Positions 36,552 through 50,100 are shown, numbered from the stretch's first letter. The stretch: DNA of 64,000 nt from Labyrinthula sp. Ha (GCA_015227615.1 JAALGZ010000018.1:646152-710151), one strand, 5' to 3'. Notes: generated by a model not told the origin, from the sequence alone. Numbers and translations: made by a program.

Positions 36552-37325
36552 TTACAAAGTTTCTCTTCCTAAATTTTCTAACCTTAATGCTTTCATCTCT
36601 TTTTCAGTCATACCTTTTCTCAAAATATTTACTCTTATATAACTCATTCCATCTTCTATCCAAAGTGGTTTTTCTCCTACTTTCTTAAAATAACAACAAC
36701 AAGCACTGATTAAACCAAGAAACAAAAAACTTTGGAAACTTCTATATAAGATTTTCGTTCCTCTTGGCCATCTATCTGGACATCTAAAACATAAGGGATC
36801 TTCATCGTTTTCAGAACCTGTTCTTAACTCGAAATCTAAATCTTCTTCTAACGTGAACAAAATCTCTGGATAGTTAGTTAAATCATCGAAGTTATTACAT
36901 TCAGTGGTTTTAACTATGGAATCTTCTACTGAAACACATATATTATTTATTCTTGCTTTGATGGCAAAATACTGTACAGAATCTTTTACAGTTGCCAATA
37001 GAACAAAATCCTCAATATTTTCTAAATCTGTTGTAAAAAAAGGAAAATCTTCATCAGTAAAGTCCTCCAAACAGAAAGTAGAGTTTACACAAAGTTCTAT
37101 AACAGAAAATGCATAGCTTTCACCTGCGCTAATGCTTCTTTGAAAGTCAAGTGAGAACTCTTCAGGTTCTGTAGAGAGGCTAAGGAGTTCTGTTTCTCTG
37201 TCAACAGAAAGACACAAACCTGGTTCTTCTACAGAACATATTGAAGACAAGATATCCTGGCCTGTAACAGAGACCAAACCAAAGAAGAAAACATGTACAA
37301 CACATATATTTCTTAATTTCATCAT
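36552..37325 (-). CDS. Type I single-pass membrane protein with a Cys-containing lumenal domain
   Basis: 257 residues from the ATG at 37323-37325, or 256 from the ATG just after it. This start is chosen because residues 2-22 then form a good signal peptide (VVHVFFFGLVSVTG). An in-frame ATG at 37484 would add 53 basic, aromatic residues in front of it and is less likely. The lumenal part (about 24-192) is acidic and has about nine cysteines, suggesting disulfides, including CFRC just before the membrane. One hydrophobic helix (about 196-213, with a CCCYF end) is followed by a basic cytosolic tail of about 44 residues. The family is not recognised; a receptor or sorting adaptor in the secretory pathway is possible. 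It lies 78 bp upstream of the thioesterase gene on the same strand. Confidence 0.75.
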   Translation of the reverse strand: MMKLRNICVVHVFFFGLVSVTGQDILSSICSVEEPGLCLSVDRETELLSLSTEPEEFSLDFQRSISAGESYAFSVIELCVNSTFCLEDFTDEDFPFFTTDLENIEDFVLLATVKDSVQYFAIKARINNICVSVEDSIVKTTECNNFDDLTNYPEILFTLEEDLDFELRTGSENDEDPLCFRCPDRWPRGTKILYRSFQSFLFLGLISACCCYFKKVGEKPLWIEDGMSYIRVNILRKGMTEKEMKALRLENLGRETL

Positions 37326-40300
37326 GAGCCTATTTCTTTCACACTTTTTTAATTTGTCAAATATGTATACGGCTTTAAACTCACTTTTTTTGACGGTAAA
37401 ACGAACGCAATGGTAATGCCGTCTTATCAATAGAAACAACATATAAAAATTATATCCCAAATTTTGATCTAACGTTAAAACCATTTCATAACATGAATTA
37501 AAAACGAAAATAATTAAACAAAACTAATATATATATTAAAGTTAATTAAAATAAAGGAATATAAAAATAACTTATTCATTTGCAATCTTAGTTTTGCTTT
37601 CTCATCATTTTCAAGGTAGCAGAATACCTGTACAACCTCGTTATCGAACAGCTCCAAAGAAAAACAAATATACCAACAGGATGTGAATTTTGTTTTTATG
37701 TGGTTCGTTTTAATGGTGACAGTTAACTAAACCTGCTTTCAAGGAAGGTGAATTCATAAAAATATGCTTGTTTAAACAAAGAAGAAAACAAACGCGGTAT
37801 TTATGGTGTGTACTCGAGCTTTGGAGGTTTATATGTTTTCGGCGATTAACTACATTACCCCGAATTAAGTGTAATAACGTACTCACTTTATAATGTTAAA
37901 CGAGATACGCTAGGCTGGAAATCGGTTAATCCCTATCTTGGGGCACTAACAGAGTTTAAAATTTAAGCTTGTCAGGATTAATGATAAACTTAATTCCCGG
38001 TAAAAAGAAACACTTTGAGGATAGTACTGTTTCCTCTGATTTTATGGAGAAATTAAATGGAACATATCGTTTTCATCAGCATGAAAGAAACTTTTCCCAA
38101 AAAATGAAGTGGATTCTAACTATCTTAGTTAAGAAGAATGGTCTGCAAGGTTAAAGAAATGTTTTCCCTAGACAAATCTAAGAAGAATAGTATTGAAGTG
38201 GTCATAGTAGAAAACCGAAGAAATATTAAACATTTACAAAAAGCGCGCATAACGCTTACTACAAGAGAAATCATTCTTTTTGACTTAGATGCTCTTGGTT
38301 ATTCCGTTCTTTTTTTAAGAGATATAACTGGAGTTATCGCCTGTAATTTAGTCACAGTATTTAAGAAACATATTTAATGGTTTGGCATTCTCCAACTTTA
38401 TTGGTTACCTACAAACCATATATATAAAGCTAGAGACTAGTTTAAGCTACTATTTCTTAGGAAATAATGTTACCTGCTAACAGACACATTTGAGATAGAG
38501 TATTGTTTCGTGGCATGGAACTCCTAGCTATTAAAGTACGAGTGTTCTATGGGAGAAGAAGAGGCGAATATCATTACAAATTAAAGCGATTCAAGTGTTC
38601 AGTTTTAAACAGATGTAGAAATATTTATTGATTACTTCGGAGATTCTTGATATACTTAATTATAGATTTAAGGCATAGTATCAATAATCTACAGACTGGA
38701 ATGACCCCAACCTTAATTTAGAAAGCAGATTTCAGTGATCATATTTTGCAGTGACACTTATTCAAAAAGTGAGAGTTCAAAGGCAAATAATAGAACCATA
38801 CCTTTAACAAAAATTATTTGTCGAATATAATAAACCTAGTAAGCCAAGCTGTGAATCTATCTATAATGTTCCAGCGGCCAGTTTGGTGGTATCCAGTAGC
38901 TGTTTCCCCTAAGTAAGCTCTGTTTCTCAAATTAGCAACTGTCTAGTCAGAAAACATTACTTTTCATGCTCTCTTACTTAAGATGTTTACATAACATCTT
39001 AAAAAACCAAAACGTCCATTAGATGTATTCCAAACTATGATCGACAGTAATTTCACAATATATAATCCTGCAAACCAGATAGTTCATTACCATATGTCCT
39101 AGAATGTTCTCTGCACGATCTAAATAGGCACAAGATAGGACTACGAACCATTTAACAGGTAATGGGATATATAGCATATGAATTAACAAATAATTAGAAA
39201 AAAATAATCTTAACAATTGTAAAAAGCTCTTAATATCTGGTTAAACAATGCGGAAAATCCGGGTATCTAATGAGCTACTTTGACACTCAATATCGCAGCC
39301 TAACAGATGGGGAACTTTCTGTAGCAAATTTATGGAACAAAAGCAACAAGTTTACCGCAAAGAATCAAAGAACAATAAAGGGATATATGGAAGAAAATCT
39401 TTTGTTCTAGAAGATGCTGTACGATATCTCGATGTTGACATCATCTAACATCTAAACTCTGGCTACAGCAACTAAGTTGAGTTGAATTCTTGTTGGTGGC
39501 TACGTTGCCATCGAGTTGGGGCATAACAACTGGATGATGGATTAGAAAAGCGAATTTGGAGGCTTTAGAAATTGAGCAAACTATTTCCATGCGTTGCTTA
39601 CTTTATCGCAACAGTGCCTTACCTTTGTAAATTATTGAAAGATTCTCTTAATTTTGTTGTTCTGCCAAAAAACAAGTACCATTCTAAGACTTGTATATAT
39701 ACAAGAAAACAGACGACATTCACGGTCCATTAATTTTTTTATTGTTTCAAGTTAACAGAAAACTCAGTGGAGCAGCCTATATGGAAAATCTTTTTCTAGT
39801 CTAGAATTGTGTTAAGTCCCGGTATATCCTTAGCTTCTTTTCAAACATTGTTGCTCTTGCGAAATCTAGTAAATTGCTATGTGCATTGTACGAATTTTTC
39901 AATGCTTATGCTAGGAGCATATTCCCTCTTCATCGTATTTCAAGTATTTTATTCTAGATGGTACAATATATTTCCATAATCATGGACTTTTTTCCCTAAA
40001 TTCAATGGCTCAATAGCACCGTGTCAGTCACAATGCATATAGCCCTAGCATTATTTTAAGTTCAGGCAAGGTAAAATTGCTCTGTATCTGGTTTTAAATT
40101 CAAAATCAAGAAATACGAACTACTTCTCAGATATGTAACCATGAAAAGGTCTCTTGGTTCAAACAAAAAACCCTGGAGAGATATTGTAATCTGAATTACT
40201 TACTGACAGCAAGTAATCTCTACCATATACGCTTCAGCTACTTATTGATGGAGAAAACTTCGACTACAGTTTAGCTAGGACAGTCCTCCAGCGGCTGCAA

Positions 40301-42199
40301 AGTAACTCGAAGTGCTCTTGGTTATTAGCATCGAGAGAATATTTAACCATGTCGTGGCCTCATCATTACTTTGAATCTAAGCACATAATGCGACTATGTA
40401 CATGCTGGTACAATCGTATTAGGACTTTGAAGAATTCAATCATTTAAGAACTAGATGTAAATAAACTCATTACTATGTATCATAGTGATAGGGATATGAA
40501 CGCGTTAATGCATTGAAAATAGAACATCTAACTGTGCGCGCATTTAGATTAGTTCGTTATGAGAATGATGCAGATCGCCTTAAATCATACAGTTCTGCGA
40601 TGCGTGTCAGGATAATGGGTACTATTTTGCATTCCTTAGTATTTCAGAGCTGTAGCAGGCCTTGGCCCTGAGAAAGCTTATTCGGCTTCTGCCTACCTGG
40701 TAAAGTCAATAAAAAAATCTTGATTATAGTTATATATATAGCACTTAAAGCTAATTACCCACTTATGTGCTTTAGATTTGTTTAATTAAACTATAATACC
40801 AGTAATACCTTTATTTTGTCACTTTACATAAAATTCAAGTAGCCTTTATCTTGACAACTACTGCCTTTAAGTCAACTAATTAGCAAATTCTTAAGCTCTA
40901 TTTCTTTATACTTCACTAATGGATTGTCTGCATCTTATATATAAGTTAGCACTTGAGTATTAATGTCGATTCAACAGTTCGAGGCTTTAAACACGAATCC
41001 AACAGTTGAGAAGTGAAACACATAAATGCACTTCTTCACCTTGTTTACTCTGTTCTATTAATTCTTATAACACAGATGACCAATATTTATTTTTAACTGT
41101 ATTTGGCCCAAATTCTCTTACCTATGGCTCATAATATACTTCTTAGTTGCTTAGGTCGTAAGCTGTAGTGGTTTCTAGCTACCAGAAGATCTCATTTGAT
41201 TTTCATTAAGTAGGAACTGTTGAGCTCTTGGTTAATATAATTATTACTTGATCTAATTTGCCTGAAGTATTCAGTGGGGATCCAACCTTATCTATATTGT
41301 GTTTTTCCATATCATACGACTCAACACAAATAAGCGTAGCCTATAGCATAAGACACAAGAAATAATATTAAGAACACTTCATGGAGGATCTCTCAAACTT
41401 GCTACACTGTGCCGAAGAAAGCGACAACATTTAGCAACTGAAAAGTAATGCTAGAAGTGCTCATTCCCATTCAAAGAACACAGAAAAGCACTACGAAAAC
41501 GTTCGAATATCCACAACTAGTTTTGTTACGTGCTCTTTTTCGAAGTCTTCTATCCTCATGTGATTCGTTCAGAAAAATATTACAACTTTATCTCAAGGCC
41601 AATGCGAGGTTTGCTATAGGAAAACAAGTTTCATTTAGAATCCATACAATTTTTTATTTCCATATTGCTTAGAGAAAATACTTTCTGCGTGCAAAGATAA
41701 AGACTTAGACTTGAACAAATATTAGTTTTCATGAAACTTAGGAACTTAGTGACACCTATTCAGATATTGCTTTATCTTTCTGGGTTGTATAACTGCTTTG
41801 GCTTCAGTTTCTCCAAATGAACTACGTAAAAGGTTTCTCTGACCGAAAAACATCCTTAAAGGCATAAAGAGGTAGCAACGAGCTATAATCTTACTGATTA
41901 AGATACACAAAGGCTTTTTACATGGTCGGTGGCTGTGGAGAGCTAAAAAAGTGTACATATATATTTAAGCAAATTCCTTCGAAAAAATCTGAAAAATGTC
42001 ACAGCTCTATATCTAGAAGAAAACAAATAAGTAGAATCCAAATATTAACTGAGAGAGAAAACTGCAAGCAAACTTACAACGATTGAACAAGCCCACAGAA
42101 AAGAAATATCCAGACTAAATCAAGTTCTAGTAACAATAATACAAAAGCTTAGACAAATACAGAGCAAGGAATTATAATATTGTCAATATGAAACGACCA
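37326..42199. other. Mostly gene-free stretch (4.9 kb)
   Basis: Apart from a possible relic at 37981-38377, no coding region is supported. Short frames near 39.0, 41.4 and 41.8 kb have random composition. No RNA gene, microsatellite or mobile-element gene was recognised. The first 250 bp upstream of the membrane-protein gene are very AT-rich. Confidence 0.5.
37981..38377 (+). pseudogene. Possible gene relic with a GRAM/GLUE-like strand pattern
   Basis: Two overlapping plus-strand frames (37981-38153 and 38138-38377) join in phase if a 31-nt GT...TAG segment (38128-38158) or a 22-nt one ending at the same acceptor is removed. Both candidate donors (GTCTGC, GTTAAA) differ from the GTA used by every other intron here. 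The second frame contains ARITLTTREIILFD and SVLFLRDITGV, spaced like strands of GRAM/PH or VPS36 GLUE domains (LT..R...D...... L.L..I..V). It is only about 120 codons in all and truncated, with no neighbours. It may be a decayed or partial gene, or chance. I cannot assign a function. Confidence 0.25.
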
Positions 42200-43540
42200 C
42201 TAGTTTGCATCGTTATTAAATCCCATGAGATCTCTTAAAATTCCAGCACTTAAGGTTGACCGATCAGAACCAGATTTCATGAGTTCTGGTTTTGCATTCA
42301 TTTGGCCCCCAAGATTAAGGGCAATATTGTTTAAGCTACCAAAACTATTCATATTCAACAAGCTTAGACCAGCGAGAGAATTATAAGAATTTAGTTCACG
42401 GGAATTTCCCTGTGGGCTATTTGGGTTTAGTGCAAGTATTTCTTTAGCAATCATATCAGTAATAGAGATACTAGATGCGACTGAACGCTCTGAATTCTCC
42501 TTTATAAACATTGACCGTAAATCTTGAATATTTTGCTCTGGTTGAGGTCCTTGATTAAAACTAGCATTTAGATCAGAAAAAGACTTCTCCAACTTTATTA
42601 TTTCTCCTTCAGTATCTCTTATTTGTGAACTTATTGGGTGAGAATTTTGTTGGAAATTTGAGAAGCTGTTAATATTTTCCCCACTACCTAACATAGAGTA
42701 AGGAGGTGCTGATTGTGGTTGTGTATGGGTTGCAGTATCAAAGTTCTGCGGTGAACTTTGCTTATCCATTCGGCTAAGAGTTTTGTACCTAATTTTCACG
42801 GCATTCTCTGTCCTCCCATTGAGTTTCTTAGCAATAGTAGCCCACTTTTTTGGAAATACAGAATATACAGAAAGTATTATTTGATCCTCTTCTCTTGTCC
42901 AAGGTCCTCTATTAATAGCTGGGTTTAAATTATTAACCCACCTTTCTCGGCATTGCTTAGCTGTCCTTCCAGGAACTCCTTTTGCTACTTTTCCCCAACT
43001 TACCTTTTTTCTATTTGGTCCCATAGCTTCTATTTGTTTCTGAGCAAGACTTAATAATAGTTTATCTTCTTCTGCAGACCATTGACCCTTCTTTAAACCT
43101 GGCGCAAGAACCTTGGACCATCGCTGCAAGGCTTGAGTGTGATTTCTACCAGGAATTCTCTCCGCTATCTTCTTCCATTGTCTCTCACCGTATTCTTGAA
43201 CTGCAGCTCTTAAAAGCTCATCTTCTTCCTCTGTCCATAATCTGGGTTTTGCAGATACTCTATCTGGTGCTGATCTTTTATCTTGTATTGTTGGAGTTAT
43301 ATGAGTTTCTTGTTTTGAAAACGGATTTTTTATATTAACTGCAGGAAGCTTAAATATGTTGGTGAACTTCTTTCTTCTGGAGAGTGATAGGTCTGGTCTT
43401 AAATCGCTGTTACCTCCAAGTAAATTACGTGTTGATAAAAATCTCCCTGAATACCCTTTATCAATCTTTCTCTTATTAGGTCCCACAAGGTATTCTTGAT
43501 CATCTTGATCTGTTGTAAACATTAGTTCCTTCGATTGCAT
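42200..43540 (-). CDS. Three-repeat MYB transcription factor (3R-MYB)
   Basis: An intronless 446-residue nuclear DNA-binding protein. R1 spans about 99-145 (Trp102, Trp122, Trp141), R2 about 152-204 (Trp154, Trp182, Trp201) and R3 about 211-257 (Trp214, Trp233). In R3 the third aromatic is Tyr252 in the recognition helix RTENAVKIRYKTL, where animals and plants have NHW; Tyr at this place is known in some protist MYBs. R2 carries an extra loop of about nine residues (EAMGPNRKK) between helices. The N-terminal 98 residues are basic, and the C-terminal 190 residues are Ser/Asn/Gln-rich and probably regulatory. 3R-MYBs in plants and animals control G2/M genes by binding AACGG cores. One AACGG lies at 43557-43561, 17 bp upstream of the start, which may be chance. 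It sits alone between deserts. Confidence 0.94.
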   Translation of the reverse strand: MQSKELMFTTDQDDQEYLVGPNKRKIDKGYSGRFLSTRNLLGGNSDLRPDLSLSRRKKFTNIFKLPAVNIKNPFSKQETHITPTIQDKRSAPDRVSAKPRLWTEEEDELLRAAVQEYGERQWKKIAERIPGRNHTQALQRWSKVLAPGLKKGQWSAEEDKLLLSLAQKQIEAMGPNRKKVSWGKVAKGVPGRTAKQCRERWVNNLNPAINRGPWTREEDQIILSVYSVFPKKWATIAKKLNGRTENAVKIRYKTLSRMDKQSSPQNFDTATHTQPQSAPPYSMLGSGENINSFSNFQQNSHPISSQIRDTEGEIIKLEKSFSDLNASFNQGPQPEQNIQDLRSMFIKENSERSVASSISITDMIAKEILALNPNSPQGNSRELNSYNSLAGLSLLNMNSFGSLNNIALNLGGQMNAKPELMKSGSDRSTLSAGILRDLMGFNNDAN

Positions 43541-43674
43541 TTTTTGTTTTTTGGTAAACGGCTCTAAAAACTATACGATACATTCATCATAAATAAACAG
43601 TTAGTTTTCTAACCTAACTTAGACATCGTTTTTGCACGTTTTGTCGAATTTAATATTGAACCAGTTTATTCTTA

Positions 43675-44110
43675 TATTATTCCCAAAGAAATTATTTAAT
43701 GGAATATAATAAAATAAAATAAAATATCGAATATTTTATTAAAAAAAATTAAAATATTAATTTATTAATTGTTAAATAAATAAGATTAAAATTATATAAT
43801 AACATTTTTGTTTTTCTATTTTTGTATTATTTTAATATTATTGGAAAGAAATGTTTAAACTTCCTTTCTCGAATATCAGTTAAAAATATTATTCTATCCA
43901 TAAACTTTTTCAATATCAATAATCACATTTTCTATTTTCAACTAAATACTTTTCTTAAATTCTCTCTTTTTTACTGACAGGAACCTAAACTTTATTAGAA
44001 AACTTTCTAAACTTTATCCATATATAGGAAAATAGTTTAAGTAATTTTATATAAATCCTTTTAAACCTTATTCATTATTACAAGATATCAACATCATATT
44101 TGACTTTTAT
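43675..44110. other. Extremely AT-rich block upstream of the MYB gene
   Basis: About 430 bp made almost only of A and T, with short A and T runs and very few G or C. It contrasts with the desert beyond it and with the gene. The position, starting about 135 bp upstream of the MYB ATG, suggests a nucleosome-poor promoter or spacer, but no specific site is seen. Confidence 0.5.
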
Positions 44111-47100
44111 TTAAACTAACTTATATTGTTACACTGCGAGATAGAGCAAAGCCTTAAGTCATTATCAGTTGTAGCTTTGCAGATGATAACTGTGATGATA
44201 CAAAATGGATGTCTGTTAATGGACGAAAAATTCAAGCTGCTAAACTCGTTCAAATAAAGCATCACTAGTAAGTATGAGCTTTCTTGCTGTAAGATTTATG
44301 TTTTTAAGCCGCTTAACTGAATAGTTTCATTACTTATATTAGTACTTAGTCACTTGCGCTAACATTACGAAGGTTTCGACTGGCTAAAAAATTATTGTTA
44401 CTCTTGTTTTCTTATTTCGTAGAAGGCTAGGATTCTCTGCCGATAAGGACGACTACTTCAGTCGCCTTGGAAGCGTGAAATAATCAACTCATTAGTTATT
44501 GTAATTATTGAAGGGACCCAAAAGAAAGCTCAGCGACAAAACTATCTATATACTCAACACCGCCATTAATACTAATAGATACATGCCAAGTGGAAAGGGA
44601 ACAATTTCTAGTATGGGTCTTGGGTCTAAGCCTTGTATTACATATCCTATCACCAAGGTCAATCTTTTCAACCGTGGCAACAGGGCATATAAGCTGAAGA
44701 ATAACACTTCAAAATGTTGGCTTTTATATTCATTGTCCGGTAATGCGTCTTGTTCTAGCTGCTAAAGATATTTCTACACTATCTGGAAATATGTCCTGAG
44801 AGCTCACAACAACCAAATGATTAAAACTTTGTGGGAGAACCTATGACTCCAAAAGTAAGTCTCTTCCCGGTTGATACCTGAGATATATAGGATTTAGACT
44901 AGCAAGCATATCAATAAGTCAACCTTAGACGTCTAGAGAAAGACATCATAGCTAAGAAAGAATCTTTGAACTCTAAGAGAGAGTTTCAATGAGATAAGAG
45001 GAGCTTTGGATAATTACACATATTGAAATAAAGGATTAGTACATTCCCGTAAAACATCGCCTTCATTGTGCAAATTAATGTTCACTCTAGCAGAGGAAAT
45101 TATGCAAGATTAGATATAGTGATAAAGCTCTCTATGCAGTTATGTTTTTTAAAAATTGTAAATACATTCAATGCTGCCATCGAACACAGTACCTATTTTT
45201 GAAATTAACACAATTTTTAAATAACGAAACTTCAAGGAGGATATGTTCTTCATCATAAAACTTAAAAAATAATGGTTTTAAAACTTGTTTAAAGTAAACT
45301 AGAACATTCTTACTTGGAAAGTAGAAAAATAATAAAAACTGAATATTTTTTTGCTTCTATTTATGTGCCGTCAACTATTTTGTTAGACATGTATATAAAA
45401 TTTTGAATCTCTGTACAACTTCATGCAATAACTCAAACTGCCAAAATAGAAGTTAAAATATTTATCTTTGATGAGTCTCAGGAACATCATTTGAATCTTT
45501 ATGAATTTTCAACGTCATCATGCGCTAATAAAACCCATTGTACTGTATAAATTCTGCTATCAACGTATCGGATGTACCGACCACTTTTGTTTAGAATATT
45601 GTTTACATTTGAGTTGATGGAACTAGACTTAAACTTAATAAACATGGTTTTCATACGTTGAGTTATTAATAACATTTAACGACTAAAAATCTGCCTATTT
45701 TGTATAGTTTCCTTTGTTTTACCTGAATCAAGCCCTCCATAGTAGATTGCACCAAACAATATTTTTCTCTGAATTGCAAAGATTTCAATTTAGCAAACTA
45801 TGTGGCAGCAATTTCTAGAACTCTAAAGTAGAACAATATATGATTTCTACTCTTTAATAATTTTGTTTAGAGTATGTATTAATACTGAAGTGGTCTCTTA
45901 TTTTAAATTAGAGATATGCACAATCTAGCTCACATATGGGAAACACCAAACCTTCAGTTATACTCTAAACTTAATCCTTTTAGTTTGGGTTACAAAATAC
46001 ACTTAACTTAGAATGATGAAGCTGTCAAATACAGAATAGTCTACTTAGGATTCTGTTATTCTCATATTTAGATACAATATATTGATAAAAGTATAAGCTT
46101 ACCTCCTTAGCCAATACTTCAAGTCATTTTTTCTGGGAAAGAGGATAACGAAAAATACAGAGTTTGTAGAAATATTCCTGCTCCCATAAGGGTAGGTTGG
46201 CCTTTTATTTTGAATTTTACGATATCACGGTTAATATACATAACAGAGTGTCGCGACTTTTAACCCGAATAGCTTAATATAAGTATATAATGCCATACAA
46301 TACAAATACGCTACGTGATTCTTGCCAGAAAAGAAATATGCCCTGAACTTTGCTGGATATAACCATATTTAATGGCAAGTGAAATGCTCATATAGGCTTT
46401 TACTAATTTCTTATTAGCTAAAAGATCAATTTAGCTTATGTAACGGAAATTTGATTCTGAAGAATGAGGTTTCGAATTTAACTAAGCAACTCCATGGCTG
46501 ATTCTAAAAGAACTAAAGAATGTTTGTGATATTGTCCTTCCACAGAATTTCTTATAACCATACAGTTCCACGTAAATAAAGTTTTTTTGGTGTACTCAAG
46601 AAGACAAAACTCAATATACCGTTCCAGATATCAAATGAACAGCCTTCACTGTAGTTGTTATTTTTTTTTGGATAAATGATCCTTAGTCATTAATGTTATA
46701 TCTTGCCTGTATGGTCAATGAAAAGAATTTTCGGATTGAGGTTCGAATATTTGGCAATTTCCCTTTGTAAGTGCTTCAAAATTAGTACCCAAATAATTAT
46801 GTCATAAAAAGATATCATTAACCAAAAATCTGTATATTGTTAGTTAATTCTGTGCTTAAAGGGTTTTGCATATCAACTGAATGAACTTCGCGAGCAAACT
46901 TTAATCGATACTATTAACACGTTTGCATATAAGATTTCATTAGCTGTTACTATGGTATCGTAGAGTCACTTCCGTTAAAAAAGAGACTTTGATTCCTAAT
47001 GTGCAACTTACAAACTATAAAAGATAGATTAAATATTGACTTCTTGCGTAAAGTAGCATTAGGTATATTGAAAAGCCTTATCACACAGATAGACCGTGTA

Positions 47101-50100
47101 CAGCTTTCATTATTAGCATATCCTATTCTCTTGTCGTCTATATTACTTACCTAAAAAATATTTCTACCGACAATTTTGATAATATTTGGTTTTTATTGTA
47201 GTTCAAATTGTATTTAGTTTGTATTCTTGGGTAACATTAAGCTATGCGTGGAAAAAAATATTCTTAAGCATATATGCACTCAATTTATGAATATATTTAC
47301 CATTCTAGTAGTTCTAATCTATTATTTCTCTGTTCAAAGAAGATGATAGCGTATGCTGAAAAAATTAACTACATTAGATATTGTTATCACAAATCTCTAA
47401 CATCCTACTTTTATATTGCCCCATTTCAATAGTGTTACCAAGTATTATCTTATCGTGTTTTACTACCTTTGGATGACTTCAAAGCCATTTTTGACGATTC
47501 ATATGCATGAAAATAAATTTATATCTCATTCTTCTTCGTATTTTTTTATTAATATTGTTGAGAAAAGCTCATGTACGTGTGTCACACTTGGTTTTTTATT
47601 TTTTATTTTAGCTCTAGCATGTGTTACTAAACGCCCCTCATATTAAAACTGGGAGAACTTCTGAGAAAATAAATACAAGTTAATTCTAAACGAAGAGACC
47701 TTAATATACTAAGACAAAGTGAATATCGCCTAGGGTGTCTATATATTCCTAATTGCCTTATAGACCTCAAGAGCTAAGAAAATTGCAAAAAAAACTAATT
47801 ACGATGTGGGCTCCATGTGTCTGAAATAGGCGTGAACTAAATAAAACTTGATGCTTGCACAGATCATTATTGAGAAGACTGTTTGTTCACAAATAGAAAT
47901 ATAATCATTTATATCCTAATTTATTTTAACCTTTCTTAAAGGAATTAGTATTGGAAGCTTTTTTTCTCTGCTTAAATCTTATTTGTTTTATACTGCTCTT
48001 GAAATTGGGCGACTCAACTAACCTAATTCATTCTCGCTATCGAAGTTATTCTCTTTCTACTATTCTGCGTGTATTGAGTCTGCTGTTATCAAACTTCCTT
48101 CTATATCTCCTATTCTGTGCTAAGCTACCCGAGTATTTTTTCGCTGTTCCTTATTCCGAGTTTCTTTGCTCTTCTCCTTTCTTACTTCGAGTTCCTTGGC
48201 TTCACCCTCAACTGTAAACCTTCCTCTAATGGCTGCTGAGAAACTGCCCAACTTGGACATTTGGTTCCTTATTTTCTCCGCAGACAAGTGGTTCAGTGAC
48301 TCTTCATTCTTCCTTGATACATAGTCAAGATTTATGATACCTGACTGTTTTGGAAACCCGTGAAGAATTTGATGAAATGGGAGAATTTGGAGAGGGTCGT
48401 TTTTCATACTGTATGAAAACAGCTGATGCCAATTTCCTTGCGTGCTTAGGATACATAAAATTTCAAGCTAGTGTGTGATATTATTCAGGATATTGCTTCT
48501 ATTTGCAAGAATAAATCGACTCATGCGCCGCAAAGTAAGGGATTATGCTATTTCTTTAACAACCAATTAAAAAATATTCTTAAAATTATTACTTGAAACT
48601 CATAGGAAGTTGTTTGATGTACCATCATAGTAGACAGTATATCTTTTGTTTCAAATTACAGGCCACAACAGCACAATAGCAATAGATTTGACTATCATTA
48701 TACTGTACCCACGGCGAAGTAATTTACTTCGTATATCTTTCTTCATGGAATATCTTGTGCTTCGTATTAAAAGCTTCTCGATCTGGACATTTATTCTTCA
48801 ATAATTCCATTTGAGAAACCCCGAGTCTTCTGGTAAAATATTTTGAATTGCTAAATTTCGTTTGTATTTTTCTTATCTTCATTATTAAAATATGACGTGT
48901 TATTCCGATCTTACAATTAAAAGGTTCTATATATTGTTCTAAGCTTTGTTATATTTTTACTAGTCTCTAGAAAAAAGCGGAATTAAAATTAACTATGAAA
49001 TAACTTCTAAATATTAATTGTGCATTCCTTTCTACTTCTATGCTAACATGGCAAAACTTACAGAGTTAAAGGTAAACCTATAGGTTTAACACATTTTCGA
49101 CCATTATCTAGTATATACTGGCTCATCTAATTATGTTGAAATTGCTTAAAAGGTAAGGTACACTCTTTAAGCCGTGAGGAATGAAATTAAACCTGTACTA
49201 ACAATGAATATAGACTCTATTTTTTCAAGTAGAATTAATTCATTCAGATGTTTTCAGGGTGTTATCAGGCCTTAATCAAACTAACACATTTGGTATTATT
49301 ATTATTCACTTTATCAAGCATTCCACCACATTAATTATTTGGCCCTAGGAGCCCGGGTTTTCTCTTAGTTCGTAGTGTACTAGTTATGCAAGGTAGGTAT
49401 ATGTTGACAGTCGTATATATAGTTAAACATCTCCTAGGAAGAGAATGTGCAGACTTAGATCTGTTATTTCCCGCTTTGAAAGATCATTCCTTGTTCTTGG
49501 TTTCCTTTCAAAGCTTTTAATGATATAAAATATGATTTTGCTAAGAGTGTATACAGGAGGGTAATATGAATTAAATCTGGTTTCGCTAGAAAGGCAGTCT
49601 ACAATCACTTCTACTCTCTGTTCTAGTGGAACATACTATATTTTTTTCAGATAGAGTGTTAATTCCCAGAACTCTTCTCTTTATTTAGGAAATGAACATA
49701 TGGCGAACAATGTTCAATATTAGGAAGTCTTACTGATGCAAAAGATACTATAAGACTTAATAGACAGCTTACTTAGACTTGGGATTTTAAACTATTCAGA
49801 AGCAGTGCGTTACCATATCTTGGTGTAAATAATACTTTACTGATGAAGATTAATGGTGGGAAAATATCCCCATATTGACCCACTAAAAGGTTTATCCTTT
49901 AAGGGGAAGCATGCCTGTCATTCACAAACTATATAGAATTCTCGTTAAGGAGTAAGAATCCAAGTACATACAGTTGCGATGATAGTCGTATCCTGTAAAC
50001 TTGCAGAAACCAAGTGCTCAGAAGATAGAGCATGTACATGTAACCAAAGTTCCAATTGCTTAAGCTATATGCCTCACACAGTACACCAAATGTTAAAATT

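Noticed and set aside
44508-44765. 85-codon plus frame
   Set aside because: Starts with a non-ATG codon, random composition, no homology pattern.
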